Assembly: GCA_918026815.1 (NCBI GenBank) | Contig: CAKJVC010000069.1 | Location: 402,927 to 466,926 of the forward strand | DNA from: Chalara sp. BL73 | Taxonomy: Eukaryota > Ascomycota > Leotiomycetes > Helotiales | Reading direction: 5' to 3' | DNA: 64,000 bases | Shown: positions 35,697 to 48,561 of the stretch, one piece after another | Numbering within the stretch: position 1 is the stretch's first letter | Layout: the number at the start of each line of letters is the position of its first letter | The notes under the pieces: model-generated | What the model was told of the DNA's origin: nothing | The model's input: only the letters and a program-made list of their open reading frames with translations | Database searches by the model: none | Position numbers and translations under genes: made by a program

Positions 35697-36344
35697 CTAA
35701 TGATGGCGGTAATAATGGTAATGGTAATCACGATGCAAAGTAAGGCTGTCAAGCCAGGTTCAGGGGGCTTGCCAAAACTACTCTAGAGATGCACCTTCCA
35801 TGTCTCCAAGCCAAGACGCTTGTTTATACACAAAATTTGAAGTTTTCAGGCGATCAACCTCTGACCAATGAATTGCAATCTCTTGAGCCAATACCTTTTC
35901 TCGATTATGAGATTTCAGAGTTCTGTCGCATGTCGTCAATCGCCCTTTTCGCCCTCTTTTTCGCCCTCTTTTTCGCCCTCTTTTTCGCCCTCTTTTTGCC
36001 CTTTCGTGTAGCCACACTCGTGATCTCGAGCATGCTGATTCGCTAGCATGAAGCTGTAAGCATTGGAGGCAACGGCCTATTGGTTTTGGCGTATTCGGCG
36101 CATGCATGGCATTTCATCCTGCCTACTAATTTTCTGTTTGGTAGACATCAAGTCAACTCTGCCTAATAGGAGACCCTCGACAAGAATTGCCCTGTAAAGC
36201 TCTAATGCCAATCCATGTCCATGCTCATACAATCAATACATGGCTCTTAGTAGTAAAAGCACTTTAGGCGTTAGAACGAAAACAACAACAACATATAAAC
36301 ATACATTGCTATATTAAATTTCCATTGTAATAATGCTCATCACC
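35697..36344. other. Intergenic between convergent genes
   Basis: This contains a 12-bp tandem repeat (separate entry) in the shared 3' flank of the Vps38-like gene (+) and the GH115 gene (-). No gene is seen. Confidence 0.5.
35941..36003. repeat. 12-bp tandem repeat (TTTTTCGCCCTC), about five copies
   Basis: The unit TTTTTCGCCCTC is repeated head to tail, nearly perfectly, with degenerate edge copies. The plus strand is pyrimidine-rich and the minus strand purine-rich. It sits in the 3' flank between convergent genes. On either strand it stays open (Phe-Ala-Leu-Phe or Arg-Gly-Arg-Lys repeats), which is a consequence of the unit length. Confidence 0.9.
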
Positions 36345-39300
36345 TCAAACCCCAGCGAAATTCTCCCCCTTATACGCGTCCAAACTCTGCACACCTTGCC
36401 TAAAGCTCTCCGGCGGCCCTAGATAGCTCTTTCTCACGCCTCCTAAATCCAGCACGACCTTCTGCACCACCAGCCCAGGCTCTAATAACCACAGTTTCAG
36501 TGTATGCTTTCCCACCTTCTCAAGGTTATGAGTCGTCGTTGTCGAGTTCCCGCTGCTGAGCCCCCAAACGGCATCAGCGACAGCTCCTCCCCATCCAACA
36601 GGCAATCCAGCGCCTTCCACACCGGTGGTATTCCGCACCGGCTGCACGATCTGCGGCGATTCATTATCGAAGGCTATCGCGTATTTGAGGGGTCGCGAGC
36701 GGCCCATTTGGTTTAGAACGGGGGAAATGTAGAGCGTGGCGTTGGCTTTGGAGGTATTAGTGAATGTGTAGATGTCGTATTCGAGCACTGGACCGGAAGC
36801 AGGGGATTGTGAGGGCGCGAGCACGGGTACTAGAGTGACTCCGGAGAGGGTGCGACCGTGGCCGGGGAGCGTTTGGTATGAGACGCCGGATACGGCGGTG
36901 TTGCGTGATGTGTGCTCGGCTTCGATGGCAAGGTACTTATCGCTTTCGACAAAGCCCTTGAAGTCTGATGGCGCGGCGACATTTACGATAGGGACCTTGA
37001 TCAATGGCTCACCAGAAGAACCCCAGCCACAAGGAGAGGTGACGTTTATGTTTACGGTTGTGGTGTTAGGAGCAGCGGGAGCCTTTGCCCAGTCGACGGA
37101 GATGTAGATTCGTACGTCGGTACCGTTGGAGCCACCTGTTGTACCGGATGTCTTGGTGACTTTTACGTAGGAAGCCCAAGGTGAGACTTTCCAATTGCAG
37201 GCTTGGGGACCACGAGCGAATATGTCAATCCAGCGGGTTTTAGGGCCGTAGGGGTCGATTGGCGGGAGTGTGAGGGTTTGTGATGAGAGGGCATGATATG
37301 CATCATCACCAGATACTGTTGCATTTGAGCCTTCAACTCCGACTCCTAGATTGCCGGCTAGAGATATCTCAAGATTTTGAACAAAGCCAAGAGGCGGAAT
37401 AGTGTTTCGCTGCCCAAGGTCAGCAGTTGCTTCACCTCAAACCTTCCAAGAAATACATGGACTCACCATAGGTTGCTGCCAGTAGCTATACCCCAGATGT
37501 GTCTGGTCAAGTATATGATTCCACTTCCCATCAAGCAGATCATGATACCTTTGGGTCAACTCATGATCTTCCTTAAACAGCGCGATGACGCCCGTTGCCA
37601 CATCATTTGCGCTATTCCTCTTTTGCGCAACAAACTGCGTATTTTTCGCTGTTTCAATATGAATCTTTGTCACAACTCCTCCTCCGAGAACAGGCTGCAG
37701 AATCATTTCATAGAAAGCTGGCTGGCTAGCTTTATCCAGCTTATCGTATATCGCTTGTGCGTCTTTGGCTAAGCTATTCCATTGAACGAGGATGGCTTCC
37801 GCTTCGTTGTAGTTGATGACACTGTAGGTGCTTGGATCTAAGAGCTCGTACTTGCGGCGCGCTGCGTACGTTCCATAGCGATCCACGACGGAAGAGATAC
37901 CATCTGCGTTCTCCGGGCCGAATTCACGAGTTGCCCATGCTTTGAGCCACTTCGGTACGCTGTCATAACCCCATTTTTGTGTATCGTAGGCTAGATCCAT
38001 GTAATGATTGATGGGGATCTCTAAAGGCTTCAGATCACCCACGTTAACGACCCAAATCCTGTCAGCTTGCCTAGCATACGCCAGTTGCAACTATTTTAGT
38101 CAGCATTCATCGGTCACCAAATCAGAGAAGAGGCGGAACAAACCTGCTGGACAGTCTTTTGCAACTGGATCGTATTAATCCACTTGTAGCTCCTTGGATC
38201 CCCAACATAGTCAAAATGATAATACACCCCGCTTCCACCGGCTCTCTTTGTCTCGTTCCCAATCGGCAACCTCCTTGTATTTCCCCAATTATCATCCGAC
38301 CACAGTAGCGTAATATCATCAGGGACATCCATCCCACCCTCATAATACCCCTGCACTTCCTTATACAGCGTCCACACTTGTGGAATATCCTCCAATTCAC
38401 CATCTGTCCTATTAAAAACCTCTGCGAGCACTCTACGCTGATCCGCCACACAGTCAATCAGCACCTGAATCGCTTGTTCCTGCGTCAACAGGATCGCTGT
38501 ATCGCCCGACCCTCTCATTGCCATCGTGAACAGCGTACTCTTTGCATAAGGCTTTGCTCTCTGAGCGCCATACTTGAAGTACTTGGAGAGGGAAGCATTG
38601 TTGGTGTCATACTCCCATTGTCCATTGCCTCCGTACTGTTTCCCGAAATAGCCCCATTCGATGGACGCTCGCTGCATTGGTTCGGTATGGCTGGTGCCCA
38701 TGACGATTCCGTAGGCATCTGCAAGCGGCTGGTTGGCGTAATCGTCTACGTAGAACATGCTGTTCCATTCTGCGGGCCACAGATAATTGGCCCTTAATCT
38801 CAACAGCAACTCAAACACTCTGCTGTAGAAGAAGTGGTTGAAGCCGGGTCCATAGAGACCTGGGGCGTAGTTCATATTAATCCAGTTGGTGAGCGCGGGT
38901 TGCTCATCATTTAAGAAGATTCCACGATACCTGATGGATGGCGGACCTTGAACTTTCTTGGTATTCAGGGCGTAGACTGCAGAGGTTTTGCGTGGCGGGA
39001 CGTCCGCAAACCAGTACCAAGGGCTAACTCCGATCTGCTCGCTGATATCGTAGAGCCCATAGATGGTGCCTCTCAAATCTGAGCCTGCTATCACGAGCGC
39101 GCGGTCAATTCCAGGGAGAGGATTTGTGATGACTTGGCTTATGAAGGACTCCCATTTGCCAAGGACGGGTCCTGGGTCTATTTTCCGTGTTGCGATAAGC
39201 TGATTGATGACGGATGATTTGCCAATCGTGCCTGCAATTATCACTGTTTTGTTTGGTGCGGAAGGTAGCAGTGATGGGCCTCTGAAAGACTCTTCCGGAC

Positions 39301-39819
39301 CGAGTGTATACTATGGTTTTGCGTCAATTATGCCCCCCCCCCAAAAAAGGGAAATAGTTTGCTCACATTCACATCGCTAGTAGGCGGACGATATTTATAC
39401 AGCACCGTCGTCTTTCCGCTTTCCTGTTGCGTCCCTTCGTGGCCCTCGCTATCTGGCGGGTTTGGGACTCCACTAGGCTGTCCCGCCCTAGGCTCTCCAC
39501 CTGAGAACGTGGGCGGTCCAAAACCGCCCGGGGGTCCATTAGGAGGTGGAGGTCCAGACTGCGCGTTCCTCTTACTATGTGCTTTCTGCACCCAGCTGCC
39601 TAACGTCAAGTTCTTCCCTGAAATTTTCCCAAAATCACTCGCCAGGTCCTCGGCCGCACGAATAACGCCCCACCAGTCATCGGCGCTCAGCAGAATTTGG
39701 CCATTGATGCCTTGACCTGCTAATTGTAGTAATCCAGCTTTCTGAACCGTCGTTACGATGGGTTCTTGTCCCAGCGCAAGCACGTTTGGCAGAAGCGCCA
39801 GTATGGGAAGCAACTTCAT
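36345..39819 (-). CDS. Secreted GH115 xylan alpha-glucuronidase
   Basis: Exons, in transcript order: 39819-39367, 39310-38144, 38090-37467 and 37409-36345, giving 1102 residues. GH115 removes (4-O-methyl)glucuronic acid from xylan, complementing the GH11 xylanase in this window. A signal peptide (MKLLPILALLPNVLA) leads into the N-terminal domain. The catalytic domain shows RALVIAGSDLRGTIYGLYDISEQIGVSPWYWFADVPP (in part), IRYRGIFLNDEQPALTNW and RANYLWPAEWNSMFY. Further blocks are GTSHTEPMQRA, WSDDNWGN and IWVVNVGDLKPLEIPINHYMDLA. The usual C-terminal extension follows (YLAIEAEH...GVSYQTLPGHGRTLSGVTL). A Pro/Gly-rich stretch at about residues 81-137 looks like an insertion in the N-terminal domain. 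Several N-glycosylation sequons are present. Confidence 0.95.
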
Positions 39820-41000
39820 CTTGAACGCAATTAAACATTAAGAATAACAAAATGAGAGGGAGGATTAGGGAAAACCTAGCTTATAACAGGAATGGGGAGG
39901 TAAACGAAATGAGCTAACACCCAGGATAAATCAAACAGGAAGACGACTCTAATGACCTACAAGACGGGCTTGGTCGATGGCTTTGGGTTTGCGGACACGG
40001 CGGTCCTCTTTCCGTATACCATCATATCCCCATATTTCGCAGAATATCCGGGTAAGCGACCGATCGTGTGTAATATATTCCCAGTACCTTGCATAGAGTA
40101 TGTCGTTACTCTATCCTTCACCAAGGATAAACACATGGTAGCGGAGATCGGTAAAGCTATTTTCCCGGATCTATGCGGGGTTTGAGGGGGGAAGGCAATT
40201 CAGCCTGAACACTCGCTAACCTCTGTTTTGGAATTGACTAGCAATTCATTTGCATTCAAGAAAGGATTTTCGACTTTTGTTGGGTAAATTGTGATCATCA
40301 CTCTTGGGAAAATGTAAGCCGACATAAGGTACGAATGACGAAATAGATGTGACCTAATGCGACCATATCCGCTAGAGCAGCCATGATTATCTGATGGGTT
40401 CGTGATAAGCTTGGTAGCAATATAGCATCACACCTGATCTGCAGACTGATTGGTAGACAAAGTCATCTGTTTCTAGACGTAGCAAACAATTGACGAGTCA
40501 ATAAGAAAGGGTCACGTAAAAAAAAGTTGGATAATGTACAGATTAATTTTCGTGAATAGTGAAAGGAAGAAGCCAACCTTTGAGTGAGTACTTACAAAGG
40601 CTGCAAAAACCGACCAATCTTCTTTCCCATCTTGCAGCATTTTCAAGAGCCAAAGTCTTTTCGCATTCGTCTCCCATGAACTCCGTTCCCACTCACCTGA
40701 TGACTCACCAGAACGGGCTACCATCAGCTACCAAAAAGAAGCGCTAAAACTCAATATCAGGAAGTCTAAATCAAATATACTCGTGGTTTGGCCAGTGACT
40801 TAGCTGCACTTCCTGAGTCCATATCTCAAGTCGATTTATGCTGGTTGCAGATAAAATTGCAAAGATCATCGTTTGGTAAAATTAGGATGGTAATTTCACC
40901 CTGCTGTTGGAGACAGTGCCAACAAAGTCGAGTTAAAGAACTGCAACGGAAAGCCTCATCCTCGGTCATCAGCGGTACCGGCGGCGCTCGCAAGTGCGCT
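39820..41000. other. Intergenic, 1.2 kb
   Basis: This is the upstream region of GH115 and the 3' flank of the zinc-finger gene. Short open frames (for example about 39952-40185) lack recognisable features. No repeats or RNA genes are seen. Confidence 0.45.
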
Positions 41001-42731
41001 TCATTCGACCACGGTTGCTTCAGTGTTTTGGTCTGGGACAAATGCGTACCTTGGCATCTTTGCCATTCTCTCTTCTGGGCTGAGTTCGATGTCTGAATAA
41101 ACCATACGGGTGTTCTTATCTTTCTTAGACTTCTTTTCCCCGGCTTCATTTTTCTCAGTCATGTCTGGAGTGTGTACAGATTCTTGTGGTTTAGCAGCTA
41201 GCTGTATAGCAGGCAGGGCCGCCTGGGTATCGCCATTAACCTTTGTTGGAATACCTGAAGTAGCCTTTCTGATAATCTCATCAATGTCATCAGGCTCTCT
41301 TCCAGAGCCATCAGGCCCAGAAGTGTTAGTTGGGTAACCTCCATTATAACCTTGCGCATGAGGAGCTGATGACATAGCTGAATTATCTTGTCCATTCCAA
41401 TTATTACCTCCCCAAGCACCTGGCTGCTGACCTTGACCTGGATATTGACCTGGCGCGGAACCTTGATGCATCTGTTGTAACTGATATGGCGCAACAGCAG
41501 GGGCAGCGAACGATGGCCTTTGAGGCAGTCCAGGCGCAGGTGGAAGGCTCGGTGGACGATTGGGCAACCCACCTACATTTCAGTCAGCCTGATTCTATCA
41601 TGATAGTGACTATGCTACAGGAATACGTACCAGCATTTGGTGGAGTATTGGAAGGTGGGGGTTGATAGCTACTACTAAAGGAACCAGGAGGAGAACCAGC
41701 ATTAAACTGACCAGGTGGGCCTTGGAAGCCTGGAGGCGGTTGATATCCGGGCGGAAAGGACTGATTGGGATATTGTTGCTGTCCTGGAGTATATGGGGGC
41801 TGGAAAGATGCGCCAGGAGGTCCCGAATATGCTGGCTGTGGTTGGAATGACTGTGGGTAAGATGCTGCAGGTTGTGCATAAGGCTCTGGCGTAAATGATC
41901 CATATCCCGCAGCTTGTGTATTTCCGTATGTGGTTTGCGGAGGATTGTAAGGGGAACCATTCTATACTGACATTAGTCAAAACCATGTTGTCTTGAATAG
42001 GAAAACTTACAAAAGCAGGTGGTGTTTGTCCCATAGGACTTTGCGTATCTAGTGACGGAGTATTGCCACCACTATCACCTGCCGCAGCCTGTTCTGCCTT
42101 TCGAGCTTTATGTTCTGCTAACCTTTTCTTGAGCTCTGCTGGTGACTCGAACTTTGGTTTCTTTGCTTGTCCGCCTGCATTGTTTCCACCGGGGGTAGGG
42201 TTTCCTGTGGCGGCGCGTCGGTCTGCTTCAGCTTGGTAGTATCCAGAAATGATGCCTATAAATAATAAAAATTAGCAATGACTACACTATCCAAGACTCG
42301 ACCGTTGAGCATACGTTGATTATGTGCTTGTACCACGTCCTCTGGAATACCCTCCATGCCAAATATTTCAACCTCGAGGCCGGCCCTATTTGGCAATGAG
42401 TTGTCGACTGACATCAAAGTCTCTTTGTGAACCTGATTCATATGAACAGAGAGCCCTGTTAACATTAGCTTAAATAATTAAGCAGCGATTCGAATCAGGA
42501 ATGCTTACCACCAGCAGTGTTGAGTCGGCGACCACATCTTTCACATTTGAAGTGCTTAGCCTTTTGATGCGAAATAAGAATTTTCAGATCATCGAAATCG
42601 CGCTCACCTATGGAATTGTCAGCGCATTGACAAAAGGTCGGTCTTGCGATTAACAACATACAGTAATAGCACCATGGTCGTGCAAGGAGTTCCTCGATAT
42701 CGGGATGATTGCGCTTTTTCTTACCGACCAT
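41001..42731 (-). CDS. BuGZ/ZNF207-like C2H2 zinc-finger protein
   Basis: Exons, in transcript order: 42731-42662, 42607-42509, 42455-42315, 42255-42011, 41961-41631 and 41572-41001, giving 485 residues. Two zinc fingers open the protein: [26 protein letters not shown] and [43 protein letters not shown] follows. This is the ZNF207/BuGZ signature. Animal BuGZ stabilises the Bub3 checkpoint protein and acts in spindle assembly and splicing. The middle (about 185-400) is Pro/Gln/Gly/Tyr-rich, low-complexity and prone to phase separation, as in animal BuGZ. The C-terminus is Lys/Glu-rich and ends [21 protein letters not shown]-type Bub3-binding motif is not obvious. Confidence 0.9.
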
Positions 42732-44088
42732 CTTGTCTCGTGATTAAAAAGAGAGGGAAGAGAGAAGTATACCTGGTAAAGAGTAATGGTACTTGAACGT
42801 GTCCGAGTGCGAAGATAGGCTTCGCGTGGTCGAGAGAGCGAGGTTGTCAAAGCAGTTGAGAGCAGAATGGGACTATGCTGTTCTAGTATTAGCGTCTTGT
42901 CAGTCCAACGTGAAAAAAAATATCGGTTTGAGTCGTATCAATTTTCACCCTCAGATATATGACCACAAAAAATATAACTTGAGCTCTCAAGACAGCCAAG
43001 TAATGATTCTTATTGATTCAAATTAGGGCTTAGCTCATTCAGCGCGAACTTACTGTTGTTTGTATTCACCACGGTAGCTATTTTATTTTTGTCATCAATC
43101 AGCAAATCCTTGATCAATCACTCCGCTCCAGAAGCGCCCAGATGAGACCTTCCTCGGAAGGCCTTTCGGCATCTTCGCGTCTTGTGTTGAAGTCGAATGG
43201 AGATTGAAAAGAATGGATGTCTTTCGGGAACATTCCTTCCATAGAGGACTTATTGCCAAAACAACAGGACCTTCATAGTCCATACTCGAACTCTTCATGA
43301 GGGCCTTACTCGAGTGTGGCTCCTTGTGACCAACATCTTTTTTAACTATTGTAGACTATGCATCTGTCGATGTCAAAATCATATGGCGACCGTGCTTTCT
43401 ATCAAGTCTAGACATGCTTTGCTAATTTAGCTAGGTGCACATTACAAAGTTGAGGCTCGATTAACCAAATGTGTTGACGAGAAGAGTCAGCATGATTGCT
43501 GGCTGAATAAAAACTGAGAAAGTTTATCAGAACACAAGCTTAAGCCGCCGACGAGAAGGTAGTGTATGCCCCGTCAGAGATTAAATGCAGCTCTAAATCT
43601 CTTCCTGTAGTCCTCCCTAACAGGGTCCTTGTTTCTACCTATTGAGCCTACCGAAAGCAGTCACAGGTCAAAAAGGGACAATTTTCCTTGATCTTGAAGA
43701 TGAGTTGACACTGAATGAGGGGAAATAAGTATTCTTATCAATATATCGTCAATGCACATTTGGAGCTTCAGTATGTAATGATGTAGCCTGAGGTAGCCTT
43801 CGCATAAAATCAAGCTTCTTGTTATTCAATGTGGGTCGGAAAAAGTTCCGGCTGTTTTCTCTTGCCCAGGACGTCATTGAGCATGATATACTCAACTGGC
43901 TGCGATTAACTATTTTCATTGTGTCCAAGACTATAATTACATCTATCCTTTGCCTTACTATCTAATTCTTCATACTTTAATTTACCTACCTTGTAGCTTC
44001 AAGAGTTGTCATCACTATTTTGCATGCTTAGTACCAAGAAATCGCAACCGCACAACTCACTCTACAACTCTTAAGAATTATCTCAAAT
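42732..44088. other. Intergenic, 1.4 kb, divergent upstream regions
   Basis: This lies between the zinc-finger gene (-) and malic enzyme (+). Short frames without features occur. No RNA gene or repeat is recognised. Confidence 0.45.
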
Positions 44089-46734
44089 ATGCCCGAGACC
44101 GAAGGCGAAAAGAAGCATAACAGCACATCCAGCCCATCAAAGTTTAGTCATCTTCCCCTCGCGACATCCGGTCCTCTCCAGTGTTCCATCAAAGGCTCCG
44201 CTCTCCTCAACACACCTTTCTACAATAAGGGTGCCGCCTTTCCAACCAATGAACGAGAGAAGTTCAAGCTCACAGGCCTCCTGCCTCAAAATATCTCAAG
44301 CTTGGAAACCCAGAGCAAGAGAGCTTATCAACAATATTCAAGCCAGGATGATGACTTAGCGAAGAATACTTTCATGACAAGCTTGAAAGAGCAGAACGAA
44401 GTCCTATACTACAAAGTAAGTTCATCTGTTAGTCTACTGGGAGTTACTATATCACCACACCGGACTAGTAACCTCAGTATATATATACCACGTGATTGAC
44501 GATCACGTGTTGGTTCTGAGAGCACCGTCTTAGCTTGGTCCCAATGGTAAAGCTCAAGATATGCAAGTGCAAAACTATGAGGAATCGCCAATGCCTCCAG
44601 AATATGTATTAAAGACAAGTAAGTCCTCCAATGCTGCAACATCAGTCTTTCTTACCAGATTTACTGATCTGCCATATCTCTCAACCCATGTCTTGGCTGC
44701 ATTAAACTTTCCGCCAATAAGGAGATTGTGCTGTTTTTTGTTGCAAGTCTGCAGAATCTGCACACAATTCAGCTCAGATCTTGTTGCACATCTGCACTCC
44801 GATGTCAAAGACAATGAACCAATAAAAATGCTCCAGCCAGCTGCTTTTTCTCGATTTGTCGCACGTCTTCGATTTTCATCTCGAGTCCAATTGCCTAGGC
44901 GCATCATCGACCCGCATTTTATCCGATGACATGCATATCACGCTTCGAGCTGCTTGATCGATATATATGAAAGATCCCAAAGAGAACATATACACCAATG
45001 CAGAAATTTGATAGATATGTATATCATGGTGCTGCTTACTTATGGTGTTAAGGTGCTTTAGAATGATAGTTTGTTATCATCTCCAGGCTGCATAAACATG
45101 AAAGTGTGCTCCTATGATCAGGTAATACTAACTATCTCCATAGGTAATCCAGGACCATCTGAAAGAGATGTTCTCCATCATATATACGCCAACGGAAGGT
45201 GAGGCAATCCAAAAGTACTCTGAGCTTTTTAGAAGACCTTCCGGATGTTTTCTTAACATTAATGCTCCCGAGCGAATCCACAATGATTTGAAAGGATGGG
45301 GCAATCCCGATGATATTGACTATATTGTTGTCACAGGTAAGCCAGTCTTTCCTAGACACAAATATATCTGACGATATAAAGATGGTGAGGAAATTCTTGG
45401 CATCGGCGATCAAGGAGTTGGTGGTATTCTGATTAGCATCGCAAAGCTTGTTCTGACGACTATTTGTGCTGGTATCCATCCCAATCGCCAACTTGCAGTT
45501 GTCCTAGATTGTGGGACAGACAACGAAGATCTGCTGAATGATGAATTATATCTTGGAATCAGAAAGCGACGAACGAGAGGAAAGGAGTATGATGATTTCG
45601 TGGACACGTTTGTCAAATCGGCGCGAGAACACTATCCTAAAGCTTATATCCACTTCGAGGACTTTGGACTTCCCAATGGTGAGTAATATTAGAATTAAAG
45701 AATAGTCCTAACACTTTATAGCTCGACGCATCCTTGATAAGTACAGGCCTAGAATTTCTTGCTTCAATGATGACATTCAAGGAACGGGCTGTGTCACCCT
45801 CGCGGCCATAATGGCAGGTCTTCACGTCTCAAAGTTAAAGCTCCAAGACATGCGCATGGTAGTCTTCGGATCAGGCTCCGCAGGCACAGGGATTGCAGAC
45901 CAAGTGCGCGATGTGATTGCCGCTGATGCCAATATCTCTAAAGAAGATGCGGCAAAGCAGATTTGGTGTGTCGACAAGCCAGGCCTACTGTTAAAGTCTC
46001 AAGGCGACAAGCTCACGCATGCGCAGATCCCTTACGCGCGTGATGACGATGATTGGAAGGGCAAGTCATCCGGCGATCTGCTTTCCATAATTAAAGAAGT
46101 GAAACCGCATGTCCTCATCGGGACATCGACCAAGTCAAAGTCCTTCACAAAGGAGATCATCGAAGAGATGTCGTCGCACGTCGACCGTCCAATCGTCTTT
46201 CCACTCTCCAATCCAACAAGACTCCACGAAGCAAACCCCTCAGACATAAACGAATGGTCAAAAGGCAAAGCCCTTATAGCGACCGGTTCGCCATTTCCTC
46301 CTGTAAAATACAATGGTAAAGAATACGTAGTGGCAGAATGCAATAATAGCACCTGTTTCCCCGGCATTGGGCTCGGCAGCGTACTCTCCCGTTCCAAGCT
46401 TCTGAGTGACAAAATGCTCACCGCAGCGGTCAAAGCCCTCGCAGTCCAATCCCCAGCACTCAAAGATCCAAACCAGGGATTATTGCCAGATGTAGAGGAT
46501 GTGAGGGATATTAGCGTACAAATTGCGAAGGCAGTTATTCAAGCGGCTGTGAAGGAAGGGCTATCTCAAAAAAATGGTATACCAGACGATGAGGGAGAGC
46601 TGGATGAGTGGGTTAGAGAGCAGATGTGGGACCCAGTTTATAGAGATCTCGAACTGGTGGAAGGCAAGAAAGAGAAAGAGGATTTGAAGGAGGAGACTGG
46701 TATTAAGGGGGATGATGCGCAGGCGACCTCTTGA
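44089..46734 (+). CDS. Malic enzyme, NAD(P)-dependent
   Basis: Exons: 44089-44415, 45144-45336, 45382-45678 and 45722-46734, giving 609 residues. It oxidatively decarboxylates malate to pyruvate, yielding NAD(P)H and CO2. Family landmarks are LLPQNISSLETQSKRAY, the substrate motif IIYTPTEGEAI, GIGDQGVGG, IHFEDFGLPNARRILDKY and CFNDDIQGTGCVTLAA. The Rossmann motif is VFGSGSAGTGIADQV, and ATGSPFPPVKYNGK follows. The N-terminus (MPETEGEKKHNS) is acidic/basic and lacks a presequence, so a cytosolic form is likely. Cofactor choice cannot be read with confidence. Intron 1 is 728 nt, far longer than any other intron here, yet residues YYK and VIQDHLKEM are contiguous in the family, so it hides no exon. 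Confidence 0.95.
44489..44509. repeat. Inverted repeat with paired CACGTG cores inside malic-enzyme intron 1
   Basis: CACGTGAT, a 5-nt spacer (TGACG), then ATCACGTG form a perfect 8-bp inverted repeat. Each arm holds the bHLH E-box core CACGTG. It lies 74 nt into the long first intron, just after a TATATATA stretch. Confidence 0.85.
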
Positions 46735-48561
46735 GTTGTCGTATAAGAAACCAGTAATCTCACGAGGGGGTGGATCTCAGTTGTCGTTCAACGTCACCTT
46801 CTTTCAGGTTTCTAAGTTTGAGATCTTTATGGATGATAGGCGGTTGTCCTTTCACTTCACCGCTTGTTCATGGCTTACCAATAGCTCATCTCTCCAGTCA
46901 CATCTTTTATACTATAATTTTGGCATTGTCTCTTCTCAGGCGCTGTCGGTGCATTGAATCCAAATTACAAGCGGTTTTGTAATATCTATCTTCAAACTTA
47001 TATACTTTTTAGCTCTAGAATTCAGCTGCTTCATTCAAGAAAATGCTCATCTCCCTGAAAACTACTGTCGATATGCAACAAATATATTAGTTTATGAATG
47101 GCTATTTCATACGGAAGCTACACTATTGTCTCTACAATAATTTCCACCTAGAGTAATTATAGACTTGCAATATATCTATGATTCTGCCAACAAGCAGTTA
47201 TGACTGGTCAAGAGTCTGAGTGGCCTCAGTACTTTTCATGAGGTTCCAATACCTTATTTCCCAACCTCACTAGGCTTTGGAATCATTTGGCGGCAACGTT
47301 GGGATAAACGCAGCAAAATTGTGAACTGTAGTCATGAGGATGGCGCACAAGAATCACGCTGCCTAAATTTTCTCATGTCATTACATAATGGCTATTTCTG
47401 TTGATGATAGTGAAGATATCCAAATTCTGTAGGTACTCGTGTCTGCGGTTTGACTTTATTTTAGATCCGAGGCAATTCACATTGTTCACTCCCTGGTTCG
47501 CTGGTCCACGCTGGCACGCATGGCTTGATTTTGGTATCTGCGATGCTTGATCCTTAGTCTTGACTGTTAATTAGAATTTATTTCATGATTATTCAATAGA
47601 AATATTGTTCTGAGGATTGTAATCTTGCTTCCTTTCATCGTGTTCTTGTTCACGTTTGGAGCTGTATGCGAGGTGCACTGATGGAGTGGGGGCCAGATCC
47701 CGCCGTCTAGGTGTTGTGAGAACGCCGTTCGTTTCTAGCAGCACCTATATTTCCTCTTTCGGCTAATCTACAATCCGAAACTGGGGTTTAGGCGGATATT
47801 TTTAGTCATCTCGATACACAAGGTTATCCTCCGTTCCAAAATAAAGGCCGCTCTACACCAATATCCATACTATTCACGCTCTATAACCATCCGTCTCAGC
47901 ACCTGGTGTATATTTGAAACCATAATCTTGCTCAGAGTACCCACTAGTAATTATATTCCGAACCGCTACTATGGGGCTTTCAGATTTACCACTAGTTATT
48001 TGAATCTGAACTGCTATCAAAAAGATATATAAGAGCATGGCCATCCAATGCCTGGAGCTCACACATTCCTCATCTTAATATTCTGACAGCTTATTGACTC
48101 CACGAAACTGTGTAGACAAGCGACACCACTGCACATATAATTATTTAAATACCTAACAAACGAATCTCTAGATTCGGTACATGCTCTCACTTCGGGAGCA
48201 GGCCGAGCAACGAGAAAGAGTTTCCCAGCGTCTCGAACATAACCCCTCCAAATTTAAGTGCTAATTAAGATACCGCAACCTCATAGCCACTGGCCTCGTC
48301 AGCTGAGACCATAGCCTTAGCGATATCTCGATCTAGAGGAGTGGCCTAGTTTTAGATCTAGTTATATTTAAGGCTTTTCTTACTTAGAAATTACTCCTCG
48401 GACCAGGTTCTGCCCTTATCGATCAATACAACTACGAGTTTCTCCAACATTGCACTTGCACAGCCCGACGTTCATCGAAACTACAAGTATTTGGCTTCGA
48501 GCTTGAGAGATCCCAGTCGGACAATCACTCAACTTCGCGAACAGAAAACAACACTAGTCTA
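46735..48561. other. Intergenic, 1.8 kb, AT-rich
   Basis: This is the 3' flank of malic enzyme and the upstream region of the acidic ORF. There are no open frames with coding character and no recognisable transposon parts. Confidence 0.45.

Noticed and set aside
35778..36107. Arg/Gly/Lys-repeat peptide on the minus strand
   Set aside because: It is a by-product of the 12-bp tandem repeat in a 3' flank.
39952..40185. Short frame upstream of GH115
   Set aside because: 77 codons with no motif, signal peptide or intron context.
44575..44907. Antisense 110-codon frame inside malic-enzyme intron 1 as a nested gene
   Set aside because: No recognisable domain and no evidence of expression; kept only as part of the long-intron finding.
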